Shown one piece after another: positions 42,409 to 51,550 of a stretch of DNA of 64,000 bases (the first letter of the stretch is position 1; every line of letters begins with the position of its first letter). The stretch covers positions 1 to 64,000 of the forward strand of contig NZ_MSTQ01000024.1 in NCBI RefSeq assembly GCF_001945365.1, written 5' to 3'. Source of the DNA: Pseudomonas reinekei (lineage in GTDB: Bacteria > Pseudomonadota > Gammaproteobacteria > Pseudomonadales > Pseudomonadaceae). Both the position numbers and the translations under genes were made by a program. A model generated the notes under the pieces. The model ran no database searches. It had not been told where the DNA came from and saw only the letters and a program-made list of their open reading frames with translations.

Positions 42409-43620
42409 TCAGCGGCTGGCGAGTCGGGGCGAGCTGTCGCTCATGGCGTGCAATTTGAAGCTGCGGGCATAGCCGGCGGGGTCTGAGCCGTCCCAGACCT
42501 TGCCGTCGATCAACTGGCTGCTGCGCATCTCTTTGCCCAGTGATGCGACACCGACGGCACTCGCCGCCTCTCGGTACAACTCCAGTTGCTGGACCTGACG
42601 AGCGACGGCGAGGTAATCCGGGTCGTCGCGCAACAAGCCCCAGCGACGGAACTGGGTCATGAACCACATGCCGTCGGACAGGTACGGCAGGTTCACTTCA
42701 CCTTCACCGTGCAGGCGCAGGGCGTGCGGGTCTTGCCAGCGATTGCCCAGGCCGTCGTCGTAATCGCCCAGCAAACGGGGTTCGATGCATTCGAGCGGAG
42801 CGTCGAGGTACTGCGGGGCGCTGAGCAATTGCGCGGTGCTGCGACGGTTCTCGACGCTGTCTTCGATGAAACGGCTGGCTTCGAGGATCGCCATCACCAG
42901 TGCCCGGGCGGTGTTGGGGTATTGCTCGACGAACGTGCGGGTGCAGCCTAGGACTTTTTCCGGATGATCGGGCCAGATGGTCTGGGTGGTGGCGAGGGTA
43001 AAACCGAGACCCTGTTGCACCGCGCTGGCGGACCACGGCTCGCCGACGCAGAAACCGTCAATGCGCCCCGCCTGCAGGTGCGCGACCATTTGTGGCGGCG
43101 GGACCACCACGCTGTCGACCTCCAGCAACGGATGAATGCCCTGACTGGCGAGCCAGTAATACAGCCACATGGCGTGGGTGCCGGTGGGAAAGGTTTGGGC
43201 GAACGTCAGTTTTGGGCGAGTTTGGTGCACGTGCCGGTGAAGTGCCTCAGGACCGGTCACGCCAAGGGTCTGCAAGCCCTGGGAGAGGTTGATGCTCTGG
43301 CCATTCTGGTTCAGGCCCATGAGTACGGCCATGTCGGTCGCCGCCACGCCGCCGATGCCCAGATGCACGGCGTAGATCAAGCCGTACAGGCTGTGGGCGG
43401 CATCGAGTTCACCGCTCACCAGTTTGTCCCGCAGGTTGGCCCAGGACGACTGGCGCTTGAGGTTCAGCGTCAGGCCGTAGGGTTGGGCGAAGCCCTGGGT
43501 GGCGGCAACCACCACCGAGGCGCAGTCGCTCAGGGCCATGAAGCCGAGGTTGATTTCGGTCTTTTCCGGGGCATCGCTGCCGTTGACCCAGGCCAGAGGG
43601 CCGGCGGATGGTTCGTTCAT
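42409..43620 (-). CDS. nasS: NasS, nitrate sensor of the NasS-NasT pair
   Basis: A 403-residue NrtA/CmpA-type nitrate-binding protein without a signal peptide, which fits a cytoplasmic sensor rather than an ABC-transporter binding protein. The N-terminal INLGFMALSDCASVVVAATQG and the central FPTGTHAMWLYYWLASQGI and GFCVGEPWSASAV segments are typical. It binds nitrate and then releases NasT. The ATG at MNEPSAGPLA is used; earlier in-frame sequence belongs to a structured leader. Confidence 0.92.
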   Translation of the reverse strand: MNEPSAGPLAWVNGSDAPEKTEINLGFMALSDCASVVVAATQGFAQPYGLTLNLKRQSSWANLRDKLVSGELDAAHSLYGLIYAVHLGIGGVAATDMAVLMGLNQNGQSINLSQGLQTLGVTGPEALHRHVHQTRPKLTFAQTFPTGTHAMWLYYWLASQGIHPLLEVDSVVVPPPQMVAHLQAGRIDGFCVGEPWSASAVQQGLGFTLATTQTIWPDHPEKVLGCTRTFVEQYPNTARALVMAILEASRFIEDSVENRRSTAQLLSAPQYLDAPLECIEPRLLGDYDDGLGNRWQDPHALRLHGEGEVNLPYLSDGMWFMTQFRRWGLLRDDPDYLAVARQVQQLELYREAASAVGVASLGKEMRSSQLIDGKVWDGSDPAGYARSFKLHAMSDSSPRLASR

Positions 43621-43635
43621 CGATTTCGCACCTTC

Positions 43636-43684
43636 AAAAAAAACGTCGCCCCAGCCCTTGAACCCGCAAGGCCGCGTGACGACG
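43636..43684 (-). terminator. Terminator-like hairpin in the nasS leader
   Basis: On the minus strand CGTCG...CGACG brackets an inner stem GCCTTG-CGGGTT-CAAGGGC and is followed at once by T8, only 15 bases before the nasS ATG. It could attenuate nasST. The loop does not fit the A1/G4 ANTAR rule, so NasT control is uncertain. Confidence 0.5.
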
Positions 43685-43738
43685 CCATTGTCCTTGCACA
43701 CATTCCGTCGTTGGTCTGTGTGCTGATGCCTGAACGGG

Positions 43739-43754
43739 TGCAAGGCATATGCCA
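43739..43754 (-). promoter_or_regulatory. Putative sigma-54 promoter of nasST
   Basis: On the minus strand TGGCATATGCCTTGCA has GG and GC ten bases apart, the -24/-12 pattern, about 120 bases before nasS. It would place nasST under nitrogen control. Confidence 0.6.
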
Positions 43755-43843
43755 TCCCGGGTTCATCAGTTTTACATCAGGATTCAACGCGCCATGTCTT
43801 TCATCCTGCCGACCCCTAACGTCAGGCTGCAAAGGAGGTTGGC

Positions 43844-44578
43844 GTGCACATCGAATCACTTCGCGTCACAGGTTCCCCCGATGCCCGTCTCAGCGAGCGG
43901 GTGCTGCATCTGAGTGTCGGACAATCCCCCGCGTATCTGGTCTCGCCTCAGTGTGCGAAGGCCTGCCAACTGCCCGTCGGGTGGGAAGGGTTGATTGCGA
44001 TCAGCGCTGCCATCGAAGTGAGTGGCAGTGTGCAAACCCGTCCGATTCAAGAAGCGCCGCTGGTGAAGTTGCAAGTGTTCATCGATCTGGGTGAAGCGCT
44101 GGTGGACCGACAATCCGGCCCTGCACCGTGGGCGGCACTGCCGATGCCTGATCCAGCCGCGCAGTCGCACAAGGCACTTGAGCGCTGGTACATCGAGCAG
44201 GCGATGGCGGGTGGCCCGGCCTACCAGGCATTTGCCGGCGTGCTGCGCAACTGCGAGAGCTACGGGCTTGTGCGCTTTTTGCTGGAGCAGGGCACCCACA
44301 GTGAAAAACTGACCACGCTGGCGCAGCGTTATGGCGTCTCCGTTTCGCATTTCCGTCGCTTGTGCCGTCAGGCGCTGGGTACAGCGGCCAAACCCGCCTT
44401 GCGTGGCTGGCGGACGGCCCAGGCACTGCTGAACATGAGCCAGCACAACGGCTCCCTGACGGATGTCGCGCTGGAGTTCGGTTTCGCCTCTTCTTCGCAT
44501 TTCTCCAAGGAAATCCGCGAGCTGGTGGGCTTCACGCCCAGCAGTCTGGCCGATATTACCTACCTTCCAGGCAAGTGA
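43844..44578 (+). CDS. invF: InvF-like AraC-family activator of the type III secretion system
   Basis: A 244-residue regulator whose last 100 residues are an AraC-type double helix-turn-helix (LTTLAQRYGVSVSHFRRLCRQALG and GSLTDVALEFGFASSSHFSKEIREL). The N-terminal part has no ligand-cupin signature, as in InvF/MxiE-type activators. It precedes sctC exactly as invF precedes invG in SPI-1. The start is GTG, supported by a strong AAAGGAGG six bases upstream. In Salmonella InvF works with the chaperone SicA as co-activator on translocon and effector promoters; sicA is also present here. Confidence 0.85.
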   Translation: MHIESLRVTGSPDARLSERVLHLSVGQSPAYLVSPQCAKACQLPVGWEGLIAISAAIEVSGSVQTRPIQEAPLVKLQVFIDLGEALVDRQSGPAPWAALPMPDPAAQSHKALERWYIEQAMAGGPAYQAFAGVLRNCESYGLVRFLLEQGTHSEKLTTLAQRYGVSVSHFRRLCRQALGTAAKPALRGWRTAQALLNMSQHNGSLTDVALEFGFASSSHFSKEIRELVGFTPSSLADITYLPGK

Positions 44579-44582
44579 GCCG

Positions 44583-46232
44583 ATGAACCGCCGATTGTTC
44601 TCTTTTTCCCTTTTGCCCGTCTGCCTGAGCGCAGCGTTGCTGTCCGCACCGGTTGTCGCGCAGTCCGCAATCAAGTTCGAGGCCCGTGAACAGAGCGCGC
44701 GTACGTTTTTCAGTGAGCTGTCGGGGCCGCTGGGCAAACCGGTGATCGTGAGCAAGGCAGCCGCGGCCAAGCGGATTTCCGGAACGTTCGATTTGCTCAC
44801 GCCACAGCGGACCTTTGAGCGGGTCAGCTTGCAGATGGGCCTGATCTGGTACACCGATGGCCAGGCGATTTACCTGTACGACGCTACGGAATTCAAAAGC
44901 TCGATGATGTCGCTGCAGACCCTTACCGTTGCCAGGCTCCAGGCGTTTCTCGAACGTTCCGGACTGCACGACAAGCGTTACCCGTTGCGCCACGACGGCC
45001 TGCGCACGTTCCATGTGTCGGGCCCGCCGATGTATGTCGACCTGGTCGTGCAAGCCGCCGGGATGATGGATAACCAGCGCTCGGAACTGTTGCTGGGCAA
45101 GCAGCAGATCGGTGTTATCCAGGTGCGCAACACCTTTGTCAGCGACCGCAAATACGAGCTGCGCGATGACAAGGTGACCATCCCCGGCCTGGCCACCGTG
45201 ATCGAACAACTGCTGCGCGGCGAAAAACGCGAGGTCGAACCGTCGGTGGCCCAAGCCGTTGCGCTGCGACCGCAAGGCCAGATGCCGGCGTTTCCCCTGG
45301 AAGGCCTGGCCAGTGCGCCCTCCGATCAAGACCCGGCCGCGCCGCGCGTTATTGCGCGGGATGTGGCCGCCGGAAATATTCGGGTGGTGGCTTATCCCGA
45401 CACCAATAGCCTGTTGGTCAAGGGGTTGCCGGAACAAGTGCGATTCATCGAGAACCTGGTAAGTGCGCTCGACACGCCCAAACGCCACGTGGAGTTGTCG
45501 TTGTGGATCATCGATCTGCACAAGGACGAACTCAATCAACTGGGCATCAATTGGCAGGGCACGGTGAATTCGGGCGGGACCTTTTCCGCCTCGCTCAATG
45601 CGGGCTCGGCGACCACCCTCGATGGCGCCTCGTTCGTAACCCAGGTCATGGCGCTGGAACGGACCAACCGCGCCAACGTGGTCTCGCGACCGGTGATCCT
45701 GACCCAGGAAAACGTGCCGGCGATCTTCGACAACAACCGTACGTTCTATGCCCCGCTGGTGGGGGAGCGCAGTGTCGATTTGCAGCACGTCACCTACGGC
45801 ACGCTGGTCAGTGTCCTGCCGCGTTTCGCCAAGGCCGACGAGGTGGAAATGTCGCTCAATATCGAAGACGGCAATGAGGTGGAAAACCCCGGCCAAGGTG
45901 AGCGTCCGAACGCATTGCCCACGGTCGGGCGCACACGGATCAGCACGGTGGCGCGGGTGCCCCAGGGCAAGAGTCTGCTGGTGGGCGGGTTCACCCGCGA
46001 TGACCACAGTGAGCAAGTCGGGCGGATACCGGTATTGGGTTCGATTCCATGGGTCGGACGCTTGTTCAGCTATCGCCAGAACCGCTCGGCCAACACGGTG
46101 CGCGTATTTTTGATTCAACCCAAGGAAATTCTCGACGCCCTTGAACCCGTCACCGAGCCGGCCCCGCAGCTACTTACACCGCAGCAGCATGAGCGTGTGC
46201 GTCGATCCTACTTGCGGCCTGAACAAAGATGA
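44583..46232 (+). CDS. sctC: Type III secretion outer-membrane secretin (InvG/SctC)
   Basis: A 549-residue secretin with a signal peptide (cleaved after VVAQS). N0/N1 periplasmic ring domains come first (FEAREQSARTFFSELSGPLGKPVIV, then LQTLTVARLQAFLERSGL). The C-terminal secretin domain is recognised by RTRISTVARVPQGKSLLVGG and IPVLGSIPWVGRLFSY. It forms the multimeric outer-membrane channel of the injectisome. It starts four bases after invF. No InvH-like pilotin gene is seen in the window. Confidence 0.93.
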   Translation: MNRRLFSFSLLPVCLSAALLSAPVVAQSAIKFEAREQSARTFFSELSGPLGKPVIVSKAAAAKRISGTFDLLTPQRTFERVSLQMGLIWYTDGQAIYLYDATEFKSSMMSLQTLTVARLQAFLERSGLHDKRYPLRHDGLRTFHVSGPPMYVDLVVQAAGMMDNQRSELLLGKQQIGVIQVRNTFVSDRKYELRDDKVTIPGLATVIEQLLRGEKREVEPSVAQAVALRPQGQMPAFPLEGLASAPSDQDPAAPRVIARDVAAGNIRVVAYPDTNSLLVKGLPEQVRFIENLVSALDTPKRHVELSLWIIDLHKDELNQLGINWQGTVNSGGTFSASLNAGSATTLDGASFVTQVMALERTNRANVVSRPVILTQENVPAIFDNNRTFYAPLVGERSVDLQHVTYGTLVSVLPRFAKADEVEMSLNIEDGNEVENPGQGERPNALPTVGRTRISTVARVPQGKSLLVGGFTRDDHSEQVGRIPVLGSIPWVGRLFSYRQNRSANTVRVFLIQPKEILDALEPVTEPAPQLLTPQQHERVRRSYLRPEQR

Positions 46233-47332
46233 TCCTGCCACCGATTTCCACCGGGGGGCGGGCGGCCCAGGCGCGGCTGAATAGCGAGAAAGCCGCCGAA
46301 CAACCAGCGCCGCAAGTGGCGGAGCCCGAACTGGACGACAGCGGAACGGCGGCGGCTGCGCAGCGTTTTGTGCAAATCAGCGACGAAATGTCGGCCGCGT
46401 TGGCGCAGTTTCGTAGCCGGCGGCATTTCGAGCTCAAGTCCGACACCCTGACCGACAACTTCGAGCGCGTGCTCGACGACGACACGCTGCCCAAGGTGCA
46501 GCGGGTACTCAGCCTGGCACGGTTGGCGGACAAACCCGTCACCTGGCTGTTGCAGCAGTTGCGCAGTTTGTTCCCGGATGACAGCGACCTCGTGTTGGTC
46601 CTGCGGGAATTGTTACGCCGCAAACGGCTGGATGCCGGGTCTCGACGGCGGCTCGAACGGGCATTGCAGGCGGTGCTCGCCGAGGCCTCGCCAAAGCGAA
46701 TGAATGCCGGCATCAACACGGCCCTCAAAGCCCGGATGTTCGGCGCGAGCATGGCTGTAAGTGCGGGTTTGCTGCGCGAAACCTACCGGGATTTTCTCGA
46801 GTCCGACGACGGCCCCGTCAGCGCCTACCAGGACTGGATTGCCCTGTACGGCGCGCCAAATCGCACGAGCGTGCTGATGTTTATCGAAGACGCCTTGCTC
46901 ACTGACATCAGTGCCCAGGACCCGAGTTGCTCGCGCGCGGAGTTTGGTGACCTGCTGGCCAGGCTGGCCGACCTCAAGCGTCTGCGTTCGGCCGATGATC
47001 TGTTCATCGGCAGCCTGCTCGGCGATGAACTCATCTGTCGGCACAACCCCGAGGAAACCGACTGGCTGGTATTGCTCATGGGGCTGCTGACCTACCCCGA
47101 CGAACTCGATCAGCTGCTGCTCGGCGCGCTGGGTGAACGCCTGTTGTTGAGCCCTCACCGTGAGCGCGGGACGGTGCTGCAGACGCTGCGTCGACTCAGT
47201 CTGCAATTGCCGTTGCCACTGTTTGCCGATGAAGCGGCGCCGCAGCGTCTGGTCGAACAGTTCACCCGCCTGGCTGACATTGCCTACGCCCACGAATGTA
47301 TTGAACGGCGCCGTCTCGGCGGGTGCCCATGA
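46229..47332 (+). CDS. sctW: Type III secretion gatekeeper (InvE/SctW)
   Basis: A 367-residue HrpJ/InvE/YopN-family gatekeeper that sets the switch from translocators to effectors. The domain runs from FELKSDTLTDNFERVLDD (start of the helical repeats) to DEAAPQRLVEQFTRLADI. Its ATG overlaps the sctC stop (ATGA). It would sit in the cytoplasm at the export gate and bind translocator chaperone complexes. Length agrees with InvE (about 370). Confidence 0.9.
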   Translation: MILPPISTGGRAAQARLNSEKAAEQPAPQVAEPELDDSGTAAAAQRFVQISDEMSAALAQFRSRRHFELKSDTLTDNFERVLDDDTLPKVQRVLSLARLADKPVTWLLQQLRSLFPDDSDLVLVLRELLRRKRLDAGSRRRLERALQAVLAEASPKRMNAGINTALKARMFGASMAVSAGLLRETYRDFLESDDGPVSAYQDWIALYGAPNRTSVLMFIEDALLTDISAQDPSCSRAEFGDLLARLADLKRLRSADDLFIGSLLGDELICRHNPEETDWLVLLMGLLTYPDELDQLLLGALGERLLLSPHRERGTVLQTLRRLSLQLPLPLFADEAAPQRLVEQFTRLADIAYAHECIERRRLGGCP

Positions 47333-47355
47333 TTTTTTTCCGGAACTGACCTGCC

Positions 47356-49407
47356 ATGCTCAATGTGTTTTTACGCAATGTCAGCGCTCGCCCGGAGCTG
47401 CTGATTCTGTCGTTGATGGTGATGATCATCGCCATGTTGATCATTCCCTTGCCGACGGTGCTGGTGGATTTTCTGATCGGCTTGAACATCATCATTTCGT
47501 TGCTGGTGTTCATGGGCTCTTTCTACATCGAGCGCATCCTCAACTACTCGACATTCCCGGCCCTGCTGCTCTTGACCACATTGTTTCGCCTGGCGCTGTC
47601 GATCAGCACCAGCCGCCTGATCCTCAGCCAGGCCGATGCGGGCGAGATCATCGCCTCGTTCGGTGAGTTCGTGATCGGCGAAAGTCTGGTGGTGGGTTTC
47701 GTGATTTTTTCCATCGTTACCATTGTCCAGTTCATCGTGATCACCAAAGGTTCGGAACGGGTTGCCGAAGTGGCAGCGCGCTTCTCCCTGGACGGTATGC
47801 CGGGTAAACAGATGAGCATCGACGGCGACCTGAAAGCGGGCGCCATCACCGCCGAAGAAGCCCGGGAAAAACGCAGCGTACTGGAGCGCGAAAGCCAGTT
47901 GTACGGCTCCTTCGACGGGGCGATGAAGTTCATCAAGGGCGATGCGATTGCCGGCATCATCATTATTTTCGTCAACTTCATCGGCGGCATGGCCATTGGT
48001 GTCGGGCAAATGGGCATGGACATGTCCACCGCGCTGTCGACCTACACCTTGCTGACCATCGGCGACGGTCTGGTGGCGCAGATTCCGGCGTTGTTGATTG
48101 CCATCGGTGCCGGTTTCATCGTCACCCGCGTCAACGGCGATGACAGCAACCTGGGGCGCAACATGCTTGCGCAAATGCTCGGCAATCCATTCGTACTCGG
48201 GGTGACCGCACTGCTGGCGGTGGGCGTCGGTCTGCTGCCCGGCTTTCCATTGTTAACGTTTTTGGCGATTGCCAGCGTGCTGGGGCTGGTGGTGTTCATG
48301 CGCCATCGAAAGTCCTCCAGAGCCGCCGGACAGGGTGAGAGTCTTGCTGCACCGGCTGTCCAGGGCGCGCTGCAACCCGAGTCGGGATTGCTCGATGACG
48401 TCGACAACATCGCCACCGAAACCGTGGCCCTGATGTTGCTGGTGCCGACGTCGCGTCTGGAGGCGTTGAACAAGGCGCGCTGGGCGGCGCGCTTTCGCAG
48501 CCAGTTTTTCGTCGACTACGGCTTGCGCATTCCCGAACCGCAGCTGCGTGCCAGTGAGGCATTACCGGCCCATCAAGTCGCGGTGCTGATCAATGAAGTC
48601 CGCGCCGAGCAATTCGATATCCATTTCGATCACTGGCGATTGCTTGACTATTCGCCGGAGCTGGAAGCCTTGGGTTTTGCCTTGGTGCGCGGCAACGACA
48701 GCAATCGCCTGGGCGGTGTCTGGGTCAACGCCACCGACCGCGAGCGGGTGCAACAGTTGGGCTATCACCTGCGCCCCGCTGACGAAGAATGCTATCGCTG
48801 CCTGGTCACGCTGCTGGCGCGCAACATCCAGGAGTTTTTTGGCGTGCAGGAAACCAAGCAACTGCTCGACGAAATGGAAGCGCGCTACCCCGACCTGCTC
48901 AAGGAAGTCTATCGCCACGTCACCGTGCAGAAGATCGCCGAAGTGCTGCAACGGCTGATTGGCGAGCGGATTTCCGTGCGCAACATGAAGCTCATTCTCG
49001 AATCACTGGCCCATTGGGCATCGCGGGAAAAGGACGTGCTGGCGCTGGTTGAACACGTTCGCGGCACGATGGCCCGTTACATCAGCAACAAATTTGCCCA
49101 AGGCAATGATTTGCGTGTGCTGCTGTTGTCGCCGGAGTTCGAAGAGGTGGTGCGGCGCGGGATTCGGCAAACCTCGGGCGGCAGCTTCATCAACCTGGAC
49201 CCGGCCGAGTCGGAAGAGCTGATGGACCGGCTGAGCGTTGGCCTGAACAACCTGCACATTGCGCAAAAAGACATGGTGCTGCTGTGTTCGATCGACGTGC
49301 GGCGCTACATCAAGAAACTCATCGAGGGACGCTTCCGGGAGCTGGACGTGATGTCGTTCGGCGAAATCTCCGAGACCGTTTCCGTCAATGTCATCAAAAC
49401 GCTGTAA
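47356..49407 (+). CDS. sctV: Type III secretion export gate protein (InvA/SctV)
   Basis: A 683-residue FHIPEP/LcrD-family protein. The N-terminal half has about eight membrane helices (ELLILSLMVMIIAMLIIPLP onward). It contains the conserved loop GRFSLDGMPGKQM-like FSLDGMPGKQMSIDGDL. The C-terminal cytoplasmic domain forms the nonameric ring that docks chaperone-substrate complexes. Length matches InvA (685). It is 23 bases after sctW. Confidence 0.95.
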   Translation: MLNVFLRNVSARPELLILSLMVMIIAMLIIPLPTVLVDFLIGLNIIISLLVFMGSFYIERILNYSTFPALLLLTTLFRLALSISTSRLILSQADAGEIIASFGEFVIGESLVVGFVIFSIVTIVQFIVITKGSERVAEVAARFSLDGMPGKQMSIDGDLKAGAITAEEAREKRSVLERESQLYGSFDGAMKFIKGDAIAGIIIIFVNFIGGMAIGVGQMGMDMSTALSTYTLLTIGDGLVAQIPALLIAIGAGFIVTRVNGDDSNLGRNMLAQMLGNPFVLGVTALLAVGVGLLPGFPLLTFLAIASVLGLVVFMRHRKSSRAAGQGESLAAPAVQGALQPESGLLDDVDNIATETVALMLLVPTSRLEALNKARWAARFRSQFFVDYGLRIPEPQLRASEALPAHQVAVLINEVRAEQFDIHFDHWRLLDYSPELEALGFALVRGNDSNRLGGVWVNATDRERVQQLGYHLRPADEECYRCLVTLLARNIQEFFGVQETKQLLDEMEARYPDLLKEVYRHVTVQKIAEVLQRLIGERISVRNMKLILESLAHWASREKDVLALVEHVRGTMARYISNKFAQGNDLRVLLLSPEFEEVVRRGIRQTSGGSFINLDPAESEELMDRLSVGLNNLHIAQKDMVLLCSIDVRRYIKKLIEGRFRELDVMSFGEISETVSVNVIKTL

Positions 49408-49420
49408 GGGGAACCTGTAA

Positions 49421-49828
49421 ATGATTCCGATGGATATCGCTGATCTATTGCGCGAAGCGCTGCGTCACAGTGGTTGCGAAGACAGTCAGATAGGGCACTT
49501 CGACAGTCACAGCACCATTGAGATGCAAATGAAAAACCTGCCCGATATCAGCGTGGCGGTGGTCGAAGGCGATGTCTGGATCTGGTCGGTGGTCGCAGAG
49601 GCGAGCCCGAATGTCATGAACCAATGCGCCTTCGAGTTGATGCAGTTTTTGCTCGAAGGCAATGCGTTTTCCCGCACGGGGCAATTGCATCTTTGCGTGG
49701 TTGAGGAGCGGCTTGAACTGCGTCTGATGGCCAATGCTCACGCCCTGAGCAGTGCGTCGTACTTCGCCCAGGCCCTCGATGGTTTCGTGCAGTCCACCGA
49801 AACGCTGTGTGAGCTCTTGCGCCGATGA
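49421..49828 (+). CDS. InvB/SpaK-like type III secretion chaperone
   Basis: A 135-residue acidic protein with the class IB secretion chaperone form (IADLLREALRHSGC at the start, then INSCAFELMQFLLEGN-like CAFELMQFLLEGNAFSRTG). Members dimerise and bind the N-termini of several effectors, such as SopE and SipA in Salmonella. Position between sctV and sctN is that of invB. The ribosome site is AAGGGG. Its stop overlaps the sctN start. Confidence 0.85.
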   Translation: MIPMDIADLLREALRHSGCEDSQIGHFDSHSTIEMQMKNLPDISVAVVEGDVWIWSVVAEASPNVMNQCAFELMQFLLEGNAFSRTGQLHLCVVEERLELRLMANAHALSSASYFAQALDGFVQSTETLCELLRR

Positions 49829-51111
49829 CCACTCGGTTGGAACGGCATGCGGCTCATCCCCTGCGCTTGAACGGTCCCTTGATCGAAGCGGCGCTGGGCG
49901 ATGTTGTGATTGGCGAGGTCTGCGAAGTCCGTCGTCATTGGCGCATGCCCGGGGTCGCGGCGAGGGCGCAGGTCATCGGCTTCAAGCCCGGCTCGGTGTT
50001 GCTCAGTTTGCTCGGTGATGCCAAGGGCTTGTCCAGGGAGTCGATGATCGTGCCCACCGGTGCGACGCTGCAATTGACCTGCAGTGATGCCTTGCTCGGT
50101 AGCGTGATCGATCCCCAGGGCAACATCGTCGAGCGCCTGGCACCGTCAACGGCGGTTGCCCGGCAAGACTATCCCGTGGACGCTGACCCGCCGTCCTACC
50201 AGCAGCGGCGCCCGGTGGTTGAGCCATTGCGTACCGGCATTCGCGTCATCGACGGTTTGCTGACCTGCGGTGTCGGTCAGCGCATCGGCATTTTTGCAGC
50301 CGCGGGCTCCGGTAAAACCACCTTGATCAACATGCTGATCAGCCACACCGATGCTGACGTTTTTGTCATCGGCCTGATCGGCGAACGCGGGCGTGAGGTG
50401 ACCGAGTTCATCGAGCATTTGCGTCAGTCCGAAAAACGCTCCCGTTGTGTGGTGGTGTTTGCTACGTCGGATTTTTCCTCGGTCGATCGTTGCAACTCGG
50501 CCCTTCAGGCCACGGCTATCGCCGAGTACTTCCGCGACCAGGGCCGGCGCGTGGTGTTGTTGCTGGACTCGTTGACGCGTTATGCCCGAGCGCGGCGCGA
50601 CCTGGCGCTGGCGGCCGGTGAAGCACCGGCGCGGCGCGGCTATCCGGCCTCGGTGTTCGATGCCTTGCCGCGCCTGCTGGAACGACCGGGTGTGACCGGC
50701 TCCGGCAGCATCACGGCCTGGTACACCGTTTTGCTGGAAAGCGACGATGAGCCGGACCCGATTGCCGAAGAGATCCGCTCCATTCTGGATGGCCACATTT
50801 ACCTCAGCCGGGCCCTGGCGGCCAAAGGTCACTACCCGGCAATCGATGTGCTGCACAGCGTCAGTCGCGTGGCAACCCAAGTCACCACGCCCCAGTTGCA
50901 GCAACTGGCGGCGTCGACCCGCGAAATACTGGCGCGCCTTGAACAGTTGCAGATTTTCCTCGACATGGGCGAGTACACCCAGGGCGCAGACGCCGCCAAC
51001 GACCACGCCTTGCAGTGTCGCGAAGCGCTTACCCAATGGCTGCGTCAGCCGACGGACGAATGCTGTGAACCGGACGAAACCCTGCGGAGCTTGCATGAAC
51101 TCATTGGCTGA
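49825..51111 (+). CDS. sctN: Type III secretion ATPase (InvC/SctN)
   Basis: A 428-residue F1-type ATPase that unfolds and strips chaperones from substrates at the base of the injectisome. The P-loop is AAAGSGKTTLINML (about residues 157-170), and Walker B is VVLLLDSLTRYARARRD. The N-terminal beta-domain and C-terminal helix domain are present. Length matches InvC (431). The start is ATGA with the chaperone gene stop. Confidence 0.95.
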   Translation: MTTRLERHAAHPLRLNGPLIEAALGDVVIGEVCEVRRHWRMPGVAARAQVIGFKPGSVLLSLLGDAKGLSRESMIVPTGATLQLTCSDALLGSVIDPQGNIVERLAPSTAVARQDYPVDADPPSYQQRRPVVEPLRTGIRVIDGLLTCGVGQRIGIFAAAGSGKTTLINMLISHTDADVFVIGLIGERGREVTEFIEHLRQSEKRSRCVVVFATSDFSSVDRCNSALQATAIAEYFRDQGRRVVLLLDSLTRYARARRDLALAAGEAPARRGYPASVFDALPRLLERPGVTGSGSITAWYTVLLESDDEPDPIAEEIRSILDGHIYLSRALAAKGHYPAIDVLHSVSRVATQVTTPQLQQLAASTREILARLEQLQIFLDMGEYTQGADAANDHALQCREALTQWLRQPTDECCEPDETLRSLHELIG

Positions 51112-51550
51112 TCGGCGGCGCCTGTTGGCGTTCAGTCAGTTCCGTCGGCAACGCGGCGAACAAGCGTTGCTGCGTACCCAGCAGCAACTGCAACCGCTGC
51201 TTCGGGAACGGGCCGGTCTCGAGGGGCAAGAGGCGTCGCTGCAACGACTGTTGGCCAGTCACCGGGCGAACGACTGCGTGCTGGATCATGGGCAACTGTT
51301 GGCGCTGTTGCGCAGGCAGGCCGTGATCCGTCGCCAGCTCGATCTGTTGCGTGTCGAGCGTGAGCGCGTGGATCAGCAGTGCTGGCAAGTCGAGCAACAG
51401 TTGCAAGCGCAGCGTGAGCAATTGCGTTGCTTGCAGGGCAAACACGACAAATACCAACGGTCTGTCCAGCAGCTTTTGCGCGTGCAAAGGCTGGAGCAGG
51501 TGCGCCGAGAAGAAAGAGACGTAGAAGAGATGAGCGGAGTGCGGCGATGA
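51095..51550 (+). CDS. sctO: Type III secretion central stalk protein (InvI/SctO)
   Basis: A 151-residue coiled-coil protein rich in Arg, Gln and Leu (LLRTQQQLQPLLRERAGLEGQ...), which fits the stalk that joins ATPase to gate. The first codons overlap the last 17 bases of sctN, and the gene ends in an ATGA junction with sctP. Length equals that of InvI (147) within a few residues. Sequence similarity in this family is low, so identification rests on length, composition and position. Confidence 0.85.
   Translation: MNSLADRRRLLAFSQFRRQRGEQALLRTQQQLQPLLRERAGLEGQEASLQRLLASHRANDCVLDHGQLLALLRRQAVIRRQLDLLRVERERVDQQCWQVEQQLQAQREQLRCLQGKHDKYQRSVQQLLRVQRLEQVRREERDVEEMSGVRR

Noticed and set aside
43600..43850. 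Integration boundary (att site or tRNA) for the secretion locus
   Set aside because: No tRNA, integrase or direct repeat was found at the left edge; the right edge is outside the window.
43856..44854. Minus-strand frame opposite invF
   Set aside because: The plus strand carries a clear AraC domain and a strong ribosome site; the minus frame has neither.
44556..46118. 520-codon minus-strand frame opposite sctC
   Set aside because: Antisense to the secretin gene with non-protein-like composition.
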